DNA of 64,000 bases from Cephaloticoccus sp. (GTDB taxonomy: Bacteria > Verrucomicrobiota > Verrucomicrobiia > Opitutales > Opitutaceae): the NCBI GenBank assembly GCA_021734075.1, contig JAIPJW010000002.1, forward strand, positions 12,501 through 76,500, given 5' to 3'. Positions 1-10,952 of this stretch are shown here, one piece after another (position 1 is the stretch's first letter; the number at the start of each line of letters is the position of its first letter). The position numbers and the translations under genes are program-made. Below the pieces are notes generated by a model that was not told the origin of the DNA, made no database searches, and saw only the letters and a list, made by a program, of their open reading frames with translations.

Positions 1-543
1 GCTCCTCCCGCATGAACGGATTTTTTGCTCTGGGCCAATGATCCATGCCCAAGCACCATTCCATGCGCTGCCAGGATCTGGGATGCACCTGACACCGAGT
101 TACGTTTATTACCACAATATCCCAATAGAGCCCTCAATGGAGGACCGCAGGTCAACCAAGAGTCCATTAGCTCCGTTCACCACGAGTGTGGTGACCAACT
201 CTTAACAACCAGCCATTTCGCCATTGGTTCTATTAATGCATAAGAAAAACTTCACCATACACCGCAGGACAATAGCCTGAATTATCACTCCCCTTTCTGT
301 CCGTCGCACTGCCTAAGGGATGATCCGGCCTCTTTCAGCCAACCCCGACTCCAGATTCACTGGGGGATGACATATTGGCGAATTTGGGTCGAAATCATCA
401 ATATTTGGTCCAGTTTTGCCCATTTATTGCGATTTCAGCGGTAATAAATCAATAGTTGCCTTTACCCACAAATTCTTTTGAACGCTCAACCCCCGGTTCA
501 CTACTAAAGAGGCGAACAGACTTTAACTCAACCAAGGCATCGC

Positions 544-1032
544 TTGGACATTAAGCAAATTAAGCAAATAATTGATCTGATGAAACGCTCTGAACTCACC
601 GAGTTTGCGGTTGAGGATGAGGGCTTCAAACTGAAGATTCGTCGAGGCGGCAATGGATTGCCGGTCGTTTCGCAAGGCCCAAGCGCTTCATCCACGCCTC
701 CCTTTGCCATGCCCTTTGAACAAGCGGCGGTGGCACCCGGGCCTGGACCGCTCAATTCGGATGCTTCTGCACCGTCCAAAGACGAGGAGGGCGTGGCCTA
801 CATTAAATCACCCATGGTGGGAACTTTTTACCGAGCAGCCTCGCCCGACAGTAAGTCCTTTGTGGAGGAAAACAGCAAAGTCACTGAATCCAGCGTTATT
901 TGCATCATTGAGGCCATGAAGATCATGAATGAAATTCAGGCTGAGATTAAAGGCACCATATTGGAAGCGTTGGTAGAAAACGGCCAACCCGTCGAATACG
1001 GGCAGAAGCTTTTCAAGGTTAAACAAGGCTAA
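544..1032 (+). CDS. accB: Biotin carboxyl carrier protein of acetyl-CoA carboxylase
   Basis: C-terminal biotinyl motif CIIEAMKIMNEI; directly upstream of accC; TTG start at 544. Confidence 0.95.
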   Translation: MDIKQIKQIIDLMKRSELTEFAVEDEGFKLKIRRGGNGLPVVSQGPSASSTPPFAMPFEQAAVAPGPGPLNSDASAPSKDEEGVAYIKSPMVGTFYRAASPDSKSFVEENSKVTESSVICIIEAMKIMNEIQAEIKGTILEALVENGQPVEYGQKLFKVKQG

Positions 1033-1104
1033 GCGCCACCGCTGGACCGATTCTCTACTGCTGAAATTGCCGGTATTTACCGGCATATCGGCCAAAAACT
1101 CTCC

Positions 1105-2469
1105 ATGATACAGAAAATCCTGATCGCCAACCGCGGCGAAATCGCGCTCCGCATAGTTCGGGCATGCCGTGAATTGGGCATCAAAACTCTCGCAGTCTAC
1201 TCCGAGGCGGATGTTCAATCTCTGCATGTCCAGCTGGCCGATGAAGCCATATGCATCGGGGGTCCACGCAGTTCCGACAGCTATTTGCGGGCTGACCGTA
1301 TCATCAGTGCTGCTGAAATCGCCGACGTGGATGCCATCCACCCCGGCTACGGTTTTCTCTCGGAAAATGCCAAGTTTGCCGAACAGTGTGAGTCGTGTAA
1401 TATAAAATTTATTGGCCCTAAGTCGCAGTCCATAAAAATGATGGGGGACAAGGCGGTAGCGAAGACCACCGTGAGGAAGGCCGGAGTCCCCACGGTTCCA
1501 GGTTCCGATGGTCCGGTGGAAACGGAAAGTGAAGCGGTGAAGATTGCCCGTAAAATTGGCTATCCGGTTATCATCAAAGCGGTCGCCGGTGGGGGTGGAC
1601 GGGGAATGCGCATAGCCCACAATGATGTCACCTTCGCCAAGGAATACCACTCCGCACGGAATGAAGCGGAGAAGGCTTTTGGCAACGGGGACGTTTATAT
1701 CGAGAAATATATCGATAAACCCCGCCATATAGAATTCCAAATTCTCGCTGATAGTCATGGCAAGATTCTCCATCTGGGAGAACGGGATTGCTCGGTTCAA
1801 CGTCGGCACCAAAAGCTCATCGAGGAGTCTCCCTCGCCATTTCTTACTCCGGATTTGCGCAAGAAAATGGGCAAGGCTGCAATCCGGGCTGCAACTGCCG
1901 CAAGTTACGAAAATGCCGGCACCATTGAGTTTCTGGTCGATGCCAAAGGTAATTTTTACTTCATTGAAATGAACACCCGTATTCAAGTCGAACATCCTGT
2001 GACCGAGGAAGTTACAGGGATCGACTTGATCAAACAGCAAATCCGCGTGGCGAATGGTGAGAAACTCGAGTTTGATCAGGGTGACATCAAGTTTGAGAAG
2101 CACGCCATCGAATGCCGCATCAATGCCGAGGATCCCGCTCGCAATTTCATCCCCTCCCCTGGGACTATCGGCCTTTATTATGCGCCCGGTGGTCACGGAG
2201 TGCGGGTCGATTCCCACGCCTACAGCGGTTACACGATCCCCTCCCATTATGATTCGATGATCGGCAAATTGATTTGCTTCGGGCGGGACCGTAAGACCGC
2301 ACTTGAACGCACTTATCGTGCTCTCAGTGAATATCTTATCCGTGGGATTAAAACCACTATTCCACTCCACAAGGCCATCATGTCGGATCCCGTGTTCATC
2401 GAGGGTAAAGCCACGACAGCCTACATGGAAGAGTTCATGAATCGGACGCCGACGGATCTTTTCAGTTAA
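1105..2469 (+). CDS. accC: Acetyl-CoA carboxylase, biotin carboxylase subunit
   Basis: [15 protein letters not shown]-terminus, [11 protein letters not shown]-grasp loop, [14 protein letters not shown]. Confidence 0.97.
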   Translation: MIQKILIANRGEIALRIVRACRELGIKTLAVYSEADVQSLHVQLADEAICIGGPRSSDSYLRADRIISAAEIADVDAIHPGYGFLSENAKFAEQCESCNIKFIGPKSQSIKMMGDKAVAKTTVRKAGVPTVPGSDGPVETESEAVKIARKIGYPVIIKAVAGGGGRGMRIAHNDVTFAKEYHSARNEAEKAFGNGDVYIEKYIDKPRHIEFQILADSHGKILHLGERDCSVQRRHQKLIEESPSPFLTPDLRKKMGKAAIRAATAASYENAGTIEFLVDAKGNFYFIEMNTRIQVEHPVTEEVTGIDLIKQQIRVANGEKLEFDQGDIKFEKHAIECRINAEDPARNFIPSPGTIGLYYAPGGHGVRVDSHAYSGYTIPSHYDSMIGKLICFGRDRKTALERTYRALSEYLIRGIKTTIPLHKAIMSDPVFIEGKATTAYMEEFMNRTPTDLFS

Positions 2470-2559
2470 TTATTGTCTGATTTGATCGACAGGTTTCTTT
2501 CCAAGCGGAGATTCAATCATTTGGAAGTTCATGGCGGACCAGCTGCAAACCACACTCTG

Positions 2560-3498
2560 CTAAATCATCTGGTCAGATCTTTTCAGCACCAGATCGCTCC
2601 ATTCACCCAAGACGTGTGATTCCATGGCCCAATTCGGTGCAATGGTTGAAAAGACCTCGGCAACCTTGGGGTTTTCCACTGCCAGGATACCGCTCAACAC
2701 CAGTTGTCCGCCAACTGCGACCGAAGCCACCAATTCGTGCGCATGATGCATGAGGACGTCGGCCAGAATGTTGGCCAGGACGAGTTCTGCCTGACGACCA
2801 TTCAGACCGGTGATCAAATCGCCCTGATAGAAATCCACCCGTCCCAAGAGGCCGTTTTGCTGCGCATTCTCACAACTTACGCGCACGGCTTCCTCGTCAT
2901 TGTCAAAACCGCAAACTTGGGTGAAACCCAGTTTTGAAGCTGAGAGTGCCAGAATGCCTGATCCGCACCCGGCATCCAGCACCCGGGCCTGATGTCCTTT
3001 CGTCTGCACCCATTCAACCAATCGTTCGACGCATAGACGCGTCGTTTCATGGTTTCCCGTGCCGAAAGCCATGCCGGGATCAAGCCACAGCACTTCGTGC
3101 CCCATGGGCAGTTGAAATGACCCCCGTTCCCAGATCGGGACCCAATGCAAATGTCCAAACTGCCATGCTTTGAAATGTGTTTTGTAGCTGTCCCTCCATT
3201 CCTGCTCTACCACTGTCCGGAACACGGGCTCTCCCAACCCATAATTCGCAGTCTGGGGCATTAATTTTCCCCATTGAATCCGGGCCTCATCCCCATCCGA
3301 AAACATGCCCACGATCCAGGCACGATGTTCAATCACGTCTTCCACAATGTTCCATCCGACGTTTTCCGTTTCCAGCAGGATCCCATCGATGCTTTCGACC
3401 GCGCTCAGCGGGATTTCAGCCTTTATTTCAACCAATTGCATGTGCTCAGCGTTGTGGATGTGAAATCCGGTGCAAGCCATGAACCCGACTTTCCCCAA
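2560..3498 (-). CDS. prmA: Ribosomal protein L11 methyltransferase
   Basis: DPGMAFGTGNHETTRLC and VLDAGCGSGILALSASKLG SAM-binding motifs, NILADVL. Confidence 0.92.
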   Translation of the reverse strand: MGKVGFMACTGFHIHNAEHMQLVEIKAEIPLSAVESIDGILLETENVGWNIVEDVIEHRAWIVGMFSDGDEARIQWGKLMPQTANYGLGEPVFRTVVEQEWRDSYKTHFKAWQFGHLHWVPIWERGSFQLPMGHEVLWLDPGMAFGTGNHETTRLCVERLVEWVQTKGHQARVLDAGCGSGILALSASKLGFTQVCGFDNDEEAVRVSCENAQQNGLLGRVDFYQGDLITGLNGRQAELVLANILADVLMHHAHELVASVAVGGQLVLSGILAVENPKVAEVFSTIAPNWAMESHVLGEWSDLVLKRSDQMI

Positions 3499-3501
3499 CC
3501 A

Positions 3502-4296
3502 TTATGCCAGAACTGTCGTGTATTTCGTCCGGTATTCCCGAGGTCCGTGACCCGTGGCCGCTCGCACCGTTTTGTTGAAAAAATGCAGGTCAGGGAGCCC
3601 GACCTCTGCCGCGATTGATTTTATGGCCATGGTGGTGTGCACCAACAAATGCAAGGCACGCTCCGTGCGGCGTTGTCTGATATATCCTTCCGCCGTCAGG
3701 CCAAATTCCCCTTTGAACAACCTGGTCAAATGATTGTGGGAAATTTCAGCCCGTCGGGAAATTTCCGGGATGCGCAGTGGTTGGGCCAGATGCACTTCAA
3801 TTTCCTTCACCGCCCGACTCAGGGCGGGGTGCAGTTGCCGGCGGGGGGTAAGTTCCGAAAAGGGATGGTTGACCAGCTGCCAGAGCAGTTCCCAAAGCCG
3901 CACCGAAGCCCGGCAGGGCATGGAAGGCAGCCAGCCGGCCAATTCGTCCATCGACTTGGCCATGGCCCCATAACCATCACCCAAATCCTGCAACACCGGG
4001 ATCGGGACCAAGTCACCCCTCGACGGCAAACGGAAATGGGCAAAAGCGTGCCAGGATTCACCCGTAAACCGATATATTATCCGCGCATTCGGAGGAGTGA
4101 TGCTTACCCGGCCGGGGCAAATCTCAAAATCCCGGCCATCAATGGACAGCAGACCGTGATAATTGTAGAGGTGCAGACACCATAATTCAGGCAGATGAAA
4201 CACCTCTTCCTTCCGTCTGCGGCCATGAACTGCCCGGCCGGCTTGCACCAGCTCGGGCGGATTTTTCAACGGCATCTGCCAGTTTGCCGCCTCCAT
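3502..4296 (-). CDS. AraC family transcriptional regulator
   Basis: N-terminal cupin-like sensor and C-terminal double HTH (ISHNHLTRLFKGEFGLTAEGYIRQRRTERALHLL). Confidence 0.88.
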   Translation of the reverse strand: MEAANWQMPLKNPPELVQAGRAVHGRRRKEEVFHLPELWCLHLYNYHGLLSIDGRDFEICPGRVSITPPNARIIYRFTGESWHAFAHFRLPSRGDLVPIPVLQDLGDGYGAMAKSMDELAGWLPSMPCRASVRLWELLWQLVNHPFSELTPRRQLHPALSRAVKEIEVHLAQPLRIPEISRRAEISHNHLTRLFKGEFGLTAEGYIRQRRTERALHLLVHTTMAIKSIAAEVGLPDLHFFNKTVRAATGHGPREYRTKYTTVLA

Positions 4297-4299
4297 ACC

Positions 4300-4881
4300 T
4301 CAACTTCCCGGAGCCAAGCTTAATTTGGCCAACACCGCAGGCAACAAGCTGTGTTCGGCGGCATGGATTTTGGCGGTCAACGTGGCCAAGGTGTCGTCTG
4401 CTTCCACCCGAACCGCGGTTTGGTCGATAATGGGCCCCCCATCTATCTCTGGGGTCACATAATGCACGGTGCATCCGGTGATTTTTACCCCACGACTCCA
4501 AGCTTGGCCAATGCCGTCCAAACCCGGAAAGCTGGGCAACAAGCTTGGATGCAAGTTGATGATTTTACCGGCAAAGGCTTTCAGAAACCCTGGTTTTAAC
4601 ACCCGCATGAAACCCGCCAGCACAATCAAAGCGGGGTCACAGGCTTCGATTGCTGCCACATAGCGGACTTCCCCCTCCCCCTCCAATTTGGTGCGAAATG
4701 GGGCCGGATCCAAAAATGAAGCCGGCACCCCGTATGTGGTGCCCAGCGCCAGAATCCCGGCGTCCGGCTGGTCGGAAAATATCTGCACGACCCTGCCCTG
4801 TCCCAAGCGACCGTTGTTTTGTGCGATCAATACCGCCTCGGCGTTGCTCCCTCGTCCCGACCCAAGAATGACAATTCGCAT
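4300..4881 (-). CDS. purN: Phosphoribosylglycinamide formyltransferase
   Basis: MRIVILGSGRGSNAEAVL; NLHPSLLPSFPG; GCTVHYVTPEIDGGPII. Confidence 0.9.
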   Translation of the reverse strand: MRIVILGSGRGSNAEAVLIAQNNGRLGQGRVVQIFSDQPDAGILALGTTYGVPASFLDPAPFRTKLEGEGEVRYVAAIEACDPALIVLAGFMRVLKPGFLKAFAGKIINLHPSLLPSFPGLDGIGQAWSRGVKITGCTVHYVTPEIDGGPIIDQTAVRVEADDTLATLTAKIHAAEHSLLPAVLAKLSLAPGS

Positions 4882-4894
4882 GTTGTATTGAAGT

Positions 4895-5392
4895 TCAGAG
4901 GGATCCCGCTACCTTGATCCGTTCGATGAGTTTGGTGGTGCTGAACCCCGCCAGGAAAGGCATAAACTCGATACGTGCGCCAACGCCTTCCAACGCTGCC
5001 CGTTCCGTCGGATCCAGTTTGTCCAAGGTGTAGTCTCCGGCCTTGCAATACACATCAGGACTCAATGCCCGGATCTCGGCATCCAACCTAGGGGTGCGAA
5101 AGACGACAACCCCATCGACGCATGCCAGCGCACCCAAGGCATAGGCCCGTTCGATTTCGCTCTGCACGGGGCGTGACGGACCTTTGAGAGCCCGCACGCT
5201 TTCGTCGGCATTGATCAAAACGTAAAGCGCGTCACCGAGCGCCCGCGCCTGCTTGAGATAATAAATGTGACCCGTGTGCAGCAAATCGAACACCCCGTTG
5301 GTTATGACCAACGAATTGCCTTCGCTGTGCATTTTTTTCCGGCCCGCAACGGCCGTCGCCAGACTGAGTAGCTTGGGATTTTCCAGGTTCAC
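4895..5392 (-). CDS. Adenylyltransferase/cytidylyltransferase family protein (RfaE2/HldE C-domain-like)
   Basis: TNGVFDLLHTGHIYYLKQAR nucleotidyltransferase HxGH motif. Confidence 0.85.
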   Translation of the reverse strand: MNLENPKLLSLATAVAGRKKMHSEGNSLVITNGVFDLLHTGHIYYLKQARALGDALYVLINADESVRALKGPSRPVQSEIERAYALGALACVDGVVVFRTPRLDAEIRALSPDVYCKAGDYTLDKLDPTERAALEGVGARIEFMPFLAGFSTTKLIERIKVAGSL

Positions 5393-5461
5393 GCTGCTCA
5401 GCCATCACATGCGGTTGCGGGATTGTAAATTCTCTTCGCACTGATTTGCTCGCAACACCCC

Positions 5462-6502
5462 ATGAAAACCCGGATCGCTTTCGTTGTCCTTTCTCTGGTT
5501 CTTTCCGTCCTGATCGGTCTGACTTTGCACCGCAGCGCGGATGGAAACACCAATACAGGACCCCATCGCCCTCTGATTGGTCTCTCGATGGACACCCTCG
5601 AGGTCGAGCGCTGGCAACACGATCGCGATTTGTTTGTCGCCCGGGCCAAGGAATTGGGCGCCGACGTGCTCGTCGTATCCGCCAATGGCAACGACACCCG
5701 GCAAATCCGAGACTGTGAAGCTCTCATCAGCAATGGCATCGATGCCCTCGTTATCATTCCCCACGATGGCGCGGCCATGGCCCGGGGCGTGGAACTCGCC
5801 CATGAAGCCGGCATTCCGGCACTGGCCTACGATCGGCTCATCCTCAATTGCGACCTCGATCTTTACCTCACTTTTGACAACGTCCGGGTGGGAGAACTGC
5901 AGGCCGGTTATCTCGTCGACAAGCTGCAGGGCAGGAAGGCACGCATCGTTCGACTGCTCGGTTCAAAAACTGACAACAATGCGTTTCTCTTTAAACAAGG
6001 CCAGGACAACATCCTGAATCCCGCCATCGCCCGGGGAGACATCGAAATCGTGCACGAGGACTGGTGCGACGGATGGCGACCGGAAAACGCCAAGAAAGCC
6101 GTCAATGCCGCCATCACCAAGGCAGGCCGCAACATCGATGCCATTTTATGCTCCGCCGACATCCTTGCCGGAGGCGCGATTCAAGTCCTGCTTGAAGAGG
6201 GTTTGGCCGGCAAAGTTTTGGTCACGGGACAAGACGCGGACCTTACCGCCTGCCAACGCATCGTAGAAGGCACCCAGTCGATGAGCATATACAAACCCAT
6301 CAAGAATCTGGCGAGGACGGCCGCTGAACTCGCGGTTAAGATGGCAAAGCGCGAAGTGATTGTCGCCAAACAGGAATTGACCAACGGCAAGATCAAGGTG
6401 CCCTCAATTTTCCTGCCCGTGTATGTCGTGGACAAGGAATCGATGGAAAGTCTGGTCATCGCCGATGGATTTCATTCCCGCGAGTCCGTCTATAAAAACT
6501 AA
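5462..6502 (+). CDS. xylF: D-xylose ABC transporter substrate-binding protein
   Basis: Signal peptide, periplasmic sugar-binding fold (IGLSMDTLEVERWQHDRDLFVARAKELGADVLV), upstream of ATPase and permease. Confidence 0.88.
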   Translation: MKTRIAFVVLSLVLSVLIGLTLHRSADGNTNTGPHRPLIGLSMDTLEVERWQHDRDLFVARAKELGADVLVVSANGNDTRQIRDCEALISNGIDALVIIPHDGAAMARGVELAHEAGIPALAYDRLILNCDLDLYLTFDNVRVGELQAGYLVDKLQGRKARIVRLLGSKTDNNAFLFKQGQDNILNPAIARGDIEIVHEDWCDGWRPENAKKAVNAAITKAGRNIDAILCSADILAGGAIQVLLEEGLAGKVLVTGQDADLTACQRIVEGTQSMSIYKPIKNLARTAAELAVKMAKREVIVAKQELTNGKIKVPSIFLPVYVVDKESMESLVIADGFHSRESVYKN

Positions 6503-6504
6503 GC

Positions 6505-8028
6505 ATGGCCGCGCTACTTGAAACTTGCGCGATCACCAAGCGCTTCCCGGGCGTCACGGCGTTGAATGCAGTCACCTTTGATTTGCAAACCGGGGAAGTG
6601 CACGCGCTCTGTGGCGAAAATGGCGCCGGCAAATCCACTCTTATCAAGCTTTTGTCCGGCCTGCATCCCCACGGCACCTACGAAGGCGAACTTCGGGTTG
6701 ACGGTCGTCCGGTAAAATTTACCTCGATCATGGATGCTCAAAACCATGGGGTGGCCGTAATCTACCAGGAACTCGCCCTCGTGCCGGAGCTCTCCATTGC
6801 GGAAAATCTGTTTCTCGGCTGTGAGCCGCGCCGTGGACTGCTCATCAATTGGGAGAAAATCCACCAAGACACCCGGGATATTCTCGCCAAAGTCGGGCTC
6901 GAACTCTCGCCGGAAACCCCGGTGGGCCAACTCGGCATCGGCCAACAACAATTGATCGAAATCGCCAAAGCCCTGGGCAAACAGGCCCGCATCCTGATTT
7001 TGGACGAACCCACTGCGGCGCTCACCGAAAAGGAAGTCTCCACGTTGCTGGAACTGATTCGCGACCTGCACCGGCACGGCCTGGCCTGCATTTATATTTC
7101 GCATAAACTCGACGAAGTTTTTGCGTTGGCTGACCGTATCACCGTGCTGCGTGACGGCGCGACCGTTTCCACCCTCAATGCCGCGGAAACCTCAAAAGCC
7201 CGCGTCATCCGCGACATGGTCGGACGCGAAATCAAGGACTTCTTTCCGCGAATCGCCACTACTCCGGGTGACATTCTGCTCCAAGTTGACCATCTCTCCG
7301 CCACGGGAGGAGCCCACGGGCCGGTGCAACTGCACGACATCAGCTTTGCCGTTCGCGCTGGTGAAGTGCTGGGTATCGGCGGATTGATGGGAGCCGGTCG
7401 CACTGAGCTGCTCATGCACATTTTCGGCGCCTGGGGCATTCGACTGGGTGGCGAAATCACACTCGCCGGCTCGCCCTTGGGCGCCACGACTCCCGAGTCC
7501 GCGCTCTTCGCCGGTCTCGCTCTGGTCAGCGAGGATCGCAAACGCTTCGGACTCATTCTTGAGCGCGATATAGGTTTCAATCTTTCACTCTCCTCTATTA
7601 CCCAACTGCGACGTGGAGCTCTGATCAACGAGGAGGCTGAAACCAGGGAAAATCAGAAATATTTTTCATCTTTGCGCGTCAAGGCACCGTCCCTTGAAAC
7701 CACGGTTGGCACTCTTTCCGGCGGCAACCAACAAAAGGTCGTCATCGGCAAGGCTCTTATGACGGAACCACGGGTCATCTTTCTCGATGAACCCACTAGG
7801 GGCATCGATGTTGGAGCTAAACTGGAAGTATATGAACTGATCAACCGCTTTACGGCCGAGGGTCGTGCGGTGGTGCTCGTTTCAAGTGAATTGCCCGAGC
7901 TGATGGGTATGAGTGACCGCATCCTGATGCTCCACTCGGGCCAGGTTGGAGGTGTATTTACCCGCAACACAGCCACACCTGAAAAGCTCCTTGCTGCCGC
8001 CATGGGCCGGGAACCTTCCGCCGCCTAG
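6505..8028 (+). CDS. xylG: Sugar (xylose) ABC transporter ATP-binding protein, two ABC domains
   Basis: GENGAGKSTLIKLLSG Walker A, LSGGNQQKVVIGKAL signature; CUT2-type tandem ABC. Confidence 0.92.
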   Translation: MAALLETCAITKRFPGVTALNAVTFDLQTGEVHALCGENGAGKSTLIKLLSGLHPHGTYEGELRVDGRPVKFTSIMDAQNHGVAVIYQELALVPELSIAENLFLGCEPRRGLLINWEKIHQDTRDILAKVGLELSPETPVGQLGIGQQQLIEIAKALGKQARILILDEPTAALTEKEVSTLLELIRDLHRHGLACIYISHKLDEVFALADRITVLRDGATVSTLNAAETSKARVIRDMVGREIKDFFPRIATTPGDILLQVDHLSATGGAHGPVQLHDISFAVRAGEVLGIGGLMGAGRTELLMHIFGAWGIRLGGEITLAGSPLGATTPESALFAGLALVSEDRKRFGLILERDIGFNLSLSSITQLRRGALINEEAETRENQKYFSSLRVKAPSLETTVGTLSGGNQQKVVIGKALMTEPRVIFLDEPTRGIDVGAKLEVYELINRFTAEGRAVVLVSSELPELMGMSDRILMLHSGQVGGVFTRNTATPEKLLAAAMGREPSAA

Positions 8029-8030
8029 TG

Positions 8031-9158
8031 ATGAAAACCAAACTCTCCCTTCGCGATTACTCCCTGCTGCTAAGCCTCGCGGTCATCTGGGCATTTTTCG
8101 CCTTTGTGTCGCCGCAATATCTCTCGGCGCGAAATCTTTCCTCTCTCTCCGTTGAGCTCGCCATCACCGCCACGCTCGCACTCGGCATGTTGCTGGTGAT
8201 TCTCCCGGGACACATTGATCTTTCGGTCGGCAGCGGCGTTGGCCTCGTCGGAGGGATTGCTTCGGTGTTGGTCATCAAACACGACTGGCCGGCCATCCTC
8301 GCCTTTCTGCCCGCCATCGGGGTGGCGCTCCTGCTCTGGCTGGGCCAAGGCGCGCTCATCGTTCGCCAACGCATCCCCGCCTTCATCGTGACTCTCGGCG
8401 GTTTGCTGATTTTCAAGGGCGTATTTTGGCTCGTGATTGGCACGCAAACCGTGCCGGTCGCCCCCGGGGGCAGACCCAACCTTTTCTCGCTGCTCACCAC
8501 CTATTATCTTCCCCCCTACGCCAGCCTTGGATTGATCGCTCTGGTCGTGATGGCGCTGATCGTGGTCACGCTGCGAGGCAGGAGTCGCCGCGCCAAGATG
8601 GGTTTTGCCACGGATGACGCCGAAATGGCATTTCTCAAACTCTTTCTCACGGCCCAGATCCTCTTGCTCTTTGTTTTGACCGTGAACCATTTCCGCGGCA
8701 TTCCTCTGCCGGTGGTGGTTCTCGGTGTGGTTGCCCTGGTGATCCATATTATCACGCGACACACTCCCTTTGGTCGACACCTGTATGCGATCGGAGGCAA
8801 TGAAGAGGCTGCCTTTGTTTCCGGCGTGCCGGTGCAACGGGTGGTCATCGGCGCCTTCGTATTGCTCGGTGGCATCGTCGCTATCACCGGTTTGCTGCAA
8901 ACCGCCTATTCCGGTGCGTCCACCACCACGGTTGGTGACTTGATGGAACTCGATGCCATCGCGGCCTGTGTGATTGGCGGCACCAGTCTGCGCGGTGGCC
9001 GTGGCTCAGTGCCCGGCGTGATCTTCGGAGCATTGATCATGGCCAGCTTGCTAAACGGCATGACCTTGCTCGCGGTCTCGCCCGAATTGAAATTCATCGC
9101 CCGCGGCCTGGTGCTCACGCTCGCGGTTTGGATGGATGTAAAACTCAGCAAACGCTGA
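8031..9158 (+). CDS. xylH: Xylose ABC transporter permease
   Basis: CUT2 permease (LPGHIDLSVGSGVGLVGGIA; GGTSLRGGRGSVPGVIFGALIM); overlaps xylG stop. Confidence 0.9.
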   Translation: MKTKLSLRDYSLLLSLAVIWAFFAFVSPQYLSARNLSSLSVELAITATLALGMLLVILPGHIDLSVGSGVGLVGGIASVLVIKHDWPAILAFLPAIGVALLLWLGQGALIVRQRIPAFIVTLGGLLIFKGVFWLVIGTQTVPVAPGGRPNLFSLLTTYYLPPYASLGLIALVVMALIVVTLRGRSRRAKMGFATDDAEMAFLKLFLTAQILLLFVLTVNHFRGIPLPVVVLGVVALVIHIITRHTPFGRHLYAIGGNEEAAFVSGVPVQRVVIGAFVLLGGIVAITGLLQTAYSGASTTTVGDLMELDAIAACVIGGTSLRGGRGSVPGVIFGALIMASLLNGMTLLAVSPELKFIARGLVLTLAVWMDVKLSKR

Positions 9159-9164
9159 ACATTC

Positions 9165-10307
9165 TCAGAAAAACTTCTTCGCTTTTTCGAAGAAGCTCTT
9201 CGAGGTCGGTTCGTTCGCGTCACCGCTTACGCGGGCAAATTCCTCCAACATTTGGCGCTGCTCTGCGGTAAGCGAGGTCGGGACTTCCACGTGGGTGCGC
9301 ACAAGTTGGTCACCCTGGCGGCCCCCGCGCAATGAAGGCATGCCTTTGTCACGCAGCCGAAAGGTCGTGCCGCTTTGGGTCCCGGCGGGGATTTTCAGCG
9401 AGGCTTTGCCAAATAGCGTGGGCACCTCGATGGTGCCACCGAGCGTAGCGAGGGTGTATTTGATCGGAATTTCACAGTAGAGATCATCCCCATTGCGTTC
9501 AAAGAGTTCGTGATCCTTCACACTCAATACAATATACAGGTCACCCGTCTGACCGCCGGCTTGGCCCGCTTCACCGTTGCCGGAGGAGCGCAAGCGTGAA
9601 CCGGTGTCGACCCCCGGCGGAATGCGCACATTCAATTTGGTCGTCTTGGGCGAACGTCCCTCGCCGTGACAGGCCGAACAAGGCTTCTCGATTTTTGAAC
9701 CTGAACCCGCACAGGTCGGGCAGGTTTGGGTAAAGGTGATGATACCACCCGAACGGCGAATCTGTCCGGCTCCGCGGCACGTCGGGCAGGTCACGCGCTT
9801 GGATCCAGGTTCTGCTCCTGAACCATCGCATCGCTCACAGGTCACGTTTTTGCGGAATGAAATGTCCTTTTGGGCGCCGCGCGCCGCTTCCTCCAGCGTG
9901 ATTTCCAGGTCATAACGCAAATCGGAACCATCGCGGCTGCCATCGCGTCCGCCACCGCCGCCAAACATTTCGTCGAAAATTCCGCCGCCTCCACCACCGC
10001 CCTGTCCGAATACATCGCGGAAGATATCAAACGGATCATGGAAACCGCCCCCGCCTCCACCGCGAGGCCCAGCACCACCGTTTTGAAAGGCGGCATGGCC
10101 GTAACGGTCATAAGCAGCCCGTTTGTCGGTATCACTCAAAACGTCATAGGCCTCGGACACTTTTTTGAAAGTTTCCTCCGCCTCCTTGTTCCCCGGGTTT
10201 TTGTCCGGATGAAACTGGACGGCCTTTTTGCGGTAGGCTTTTTTCAGTTCCTCGGCCGTGGCACTTTTACCCACCCCGAGCAATTCGTAATAATCTTCTT
10301 TGGCCAT
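9165..10307 (-). CDS. dnaJ: Chaperone protein DnaJ
   Basis: J domain with HPD, G-rich region, four CxxCxGxG-type Zn motifs; likely start [12 protein letters not shown] (ORF track extends to 10343). Confidence 0.96.
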   Translation of the reverse strand: MAKEDYYELLGVGKSATAEELKKAYRKKAVQFHPDKNPGNKEAEETFKKVSEAYDVLSDTDKRAAYDRYGHAAFQNGGAGPRGGGGGGFHDPFDIFRDVFGQGGGGGGGIFDEMFGGGGGRDGSRDGSDLRYDLEITLEEAARGAQKDISFRKNVTCERCDGSGAEPGSKRVTCPTCRGAGQIRRSGGIITFTQTCPTCAGSGSKIEKPCSACHGEGRSPKTTKLNVRIPPGVDTGSRLRSSGNGEAGQAGGQTGDLYIVLSVKDHELFERNGDDLYCEIPIKYTLATLGGTIEVPTLFGKASLKIPAGTQSGTTFRLRDKGMPSLRGGRQGDQLVRTHVEVPTSLTAEQRQMLEEFARVSGDANEPTSKSFFEKAKKFF

Positions 10308-10311
10308 GGGA

Positions 10312-10935
10312 TTAGGCTTTAGTCTCCGGTTTGGCCGCTCCACTTGAGACGATGACCGCCGCCGGGCGCAGCAGCCGGCCGTTCAACGAATAGCCGGTGC
10401 GCACCACGGTGATGACCTTTCCTTCCGGCACTTCCTCACTGGGCATTTGGGAAAGCGCTTCATGCTGGTGAGCGTCAAAATCCATCCCAGCGGGATTCAG
10501 TTCCTTGAGTCCGTTTTGCTCGAGCGTGGACTTTAACTGGGATTGCACCATGCCCACCCCTTCCACCAGGGATTTGAGATCCGCATTGGGCTGACGGGCC
10601 GCGGCCAATCCCAACCCCAAATTGTCGAGCACGGGCAGCAGGTCCTCCAGCACCCGCGATGTGGCGTATTGCCTCAATTCGTCCTTTTCCCGGGCGGTGC
10701 GTTTGCGGAAATTCTCATGATCGGCCACGGCCCGCACGTAACGGTCATAATGCGCAGCGGCCTCCGCCTTGGCCGTGGTCAACTGTTCTTCCAGTGAGTT
10801 CGGGGCCTCCGCATTCACATCCATCTCCTGTTCAGGCGCTTGTGAGGCCTGATCGGGAGTTGCGGTAGTTGGGATGGCCTCTTCCGCGGTCACATTGGTG
10901 TTCTGGTTCGATTCTGTTGATTCCGGTCTTGTCAT
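10312..10935 (-). CDS. grpE: Nucleotide exchange factor GrpE
   Basis: [20 protein letters not shown] ... VLDNLGLGL ... [40 protein letters not shown]. Confidence 0.93.
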   Translation of the reverse strand: MTRPESTESNQNTNVTAEEAIPTTATPDQASQAPEQEMDVNAEAPNSLEEQLTTAKAEAAAHYDRYVRAVADHENFRKRTAREKDELRQYATSRVLEDLLPVLDNLGLGLAAARQPNADLKSLVEGVGMVQSQLKSTLEQNGLKELNPAGMDFDAHQHEALSQMPSEEVPEGKVITVVRTGYSLNGRLLRPAAVIVSSGAAKPETKA

Positions 10936-10952
10936 GATAAACGGTCAGTAAA

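Noticed and set aside
808-2370. 520-aa minus-strand ORF opposite accBC
   Set aside because: Shadow ORF antisense to well-supported accB/accC; no recognisable domain; codon-bias artefact of GC-rich DNA.
8070-8900. 276-aa minus-strand ORF opposite xylH
   Set aside because: Antisense to clear permease; composition typical of reverse-complemented membrane protein genes.
9174-9195. Perfect inverted repeat CTTCTTCG-cttttt-CGAAGAAG near the xylH/dnaJ convergent ends
   Set aside because: Lies within the dnaJ C-terminal codons (FFEKAKKFF) and lacks a downstream T-tract; could help termination but not supportable as a terminator.
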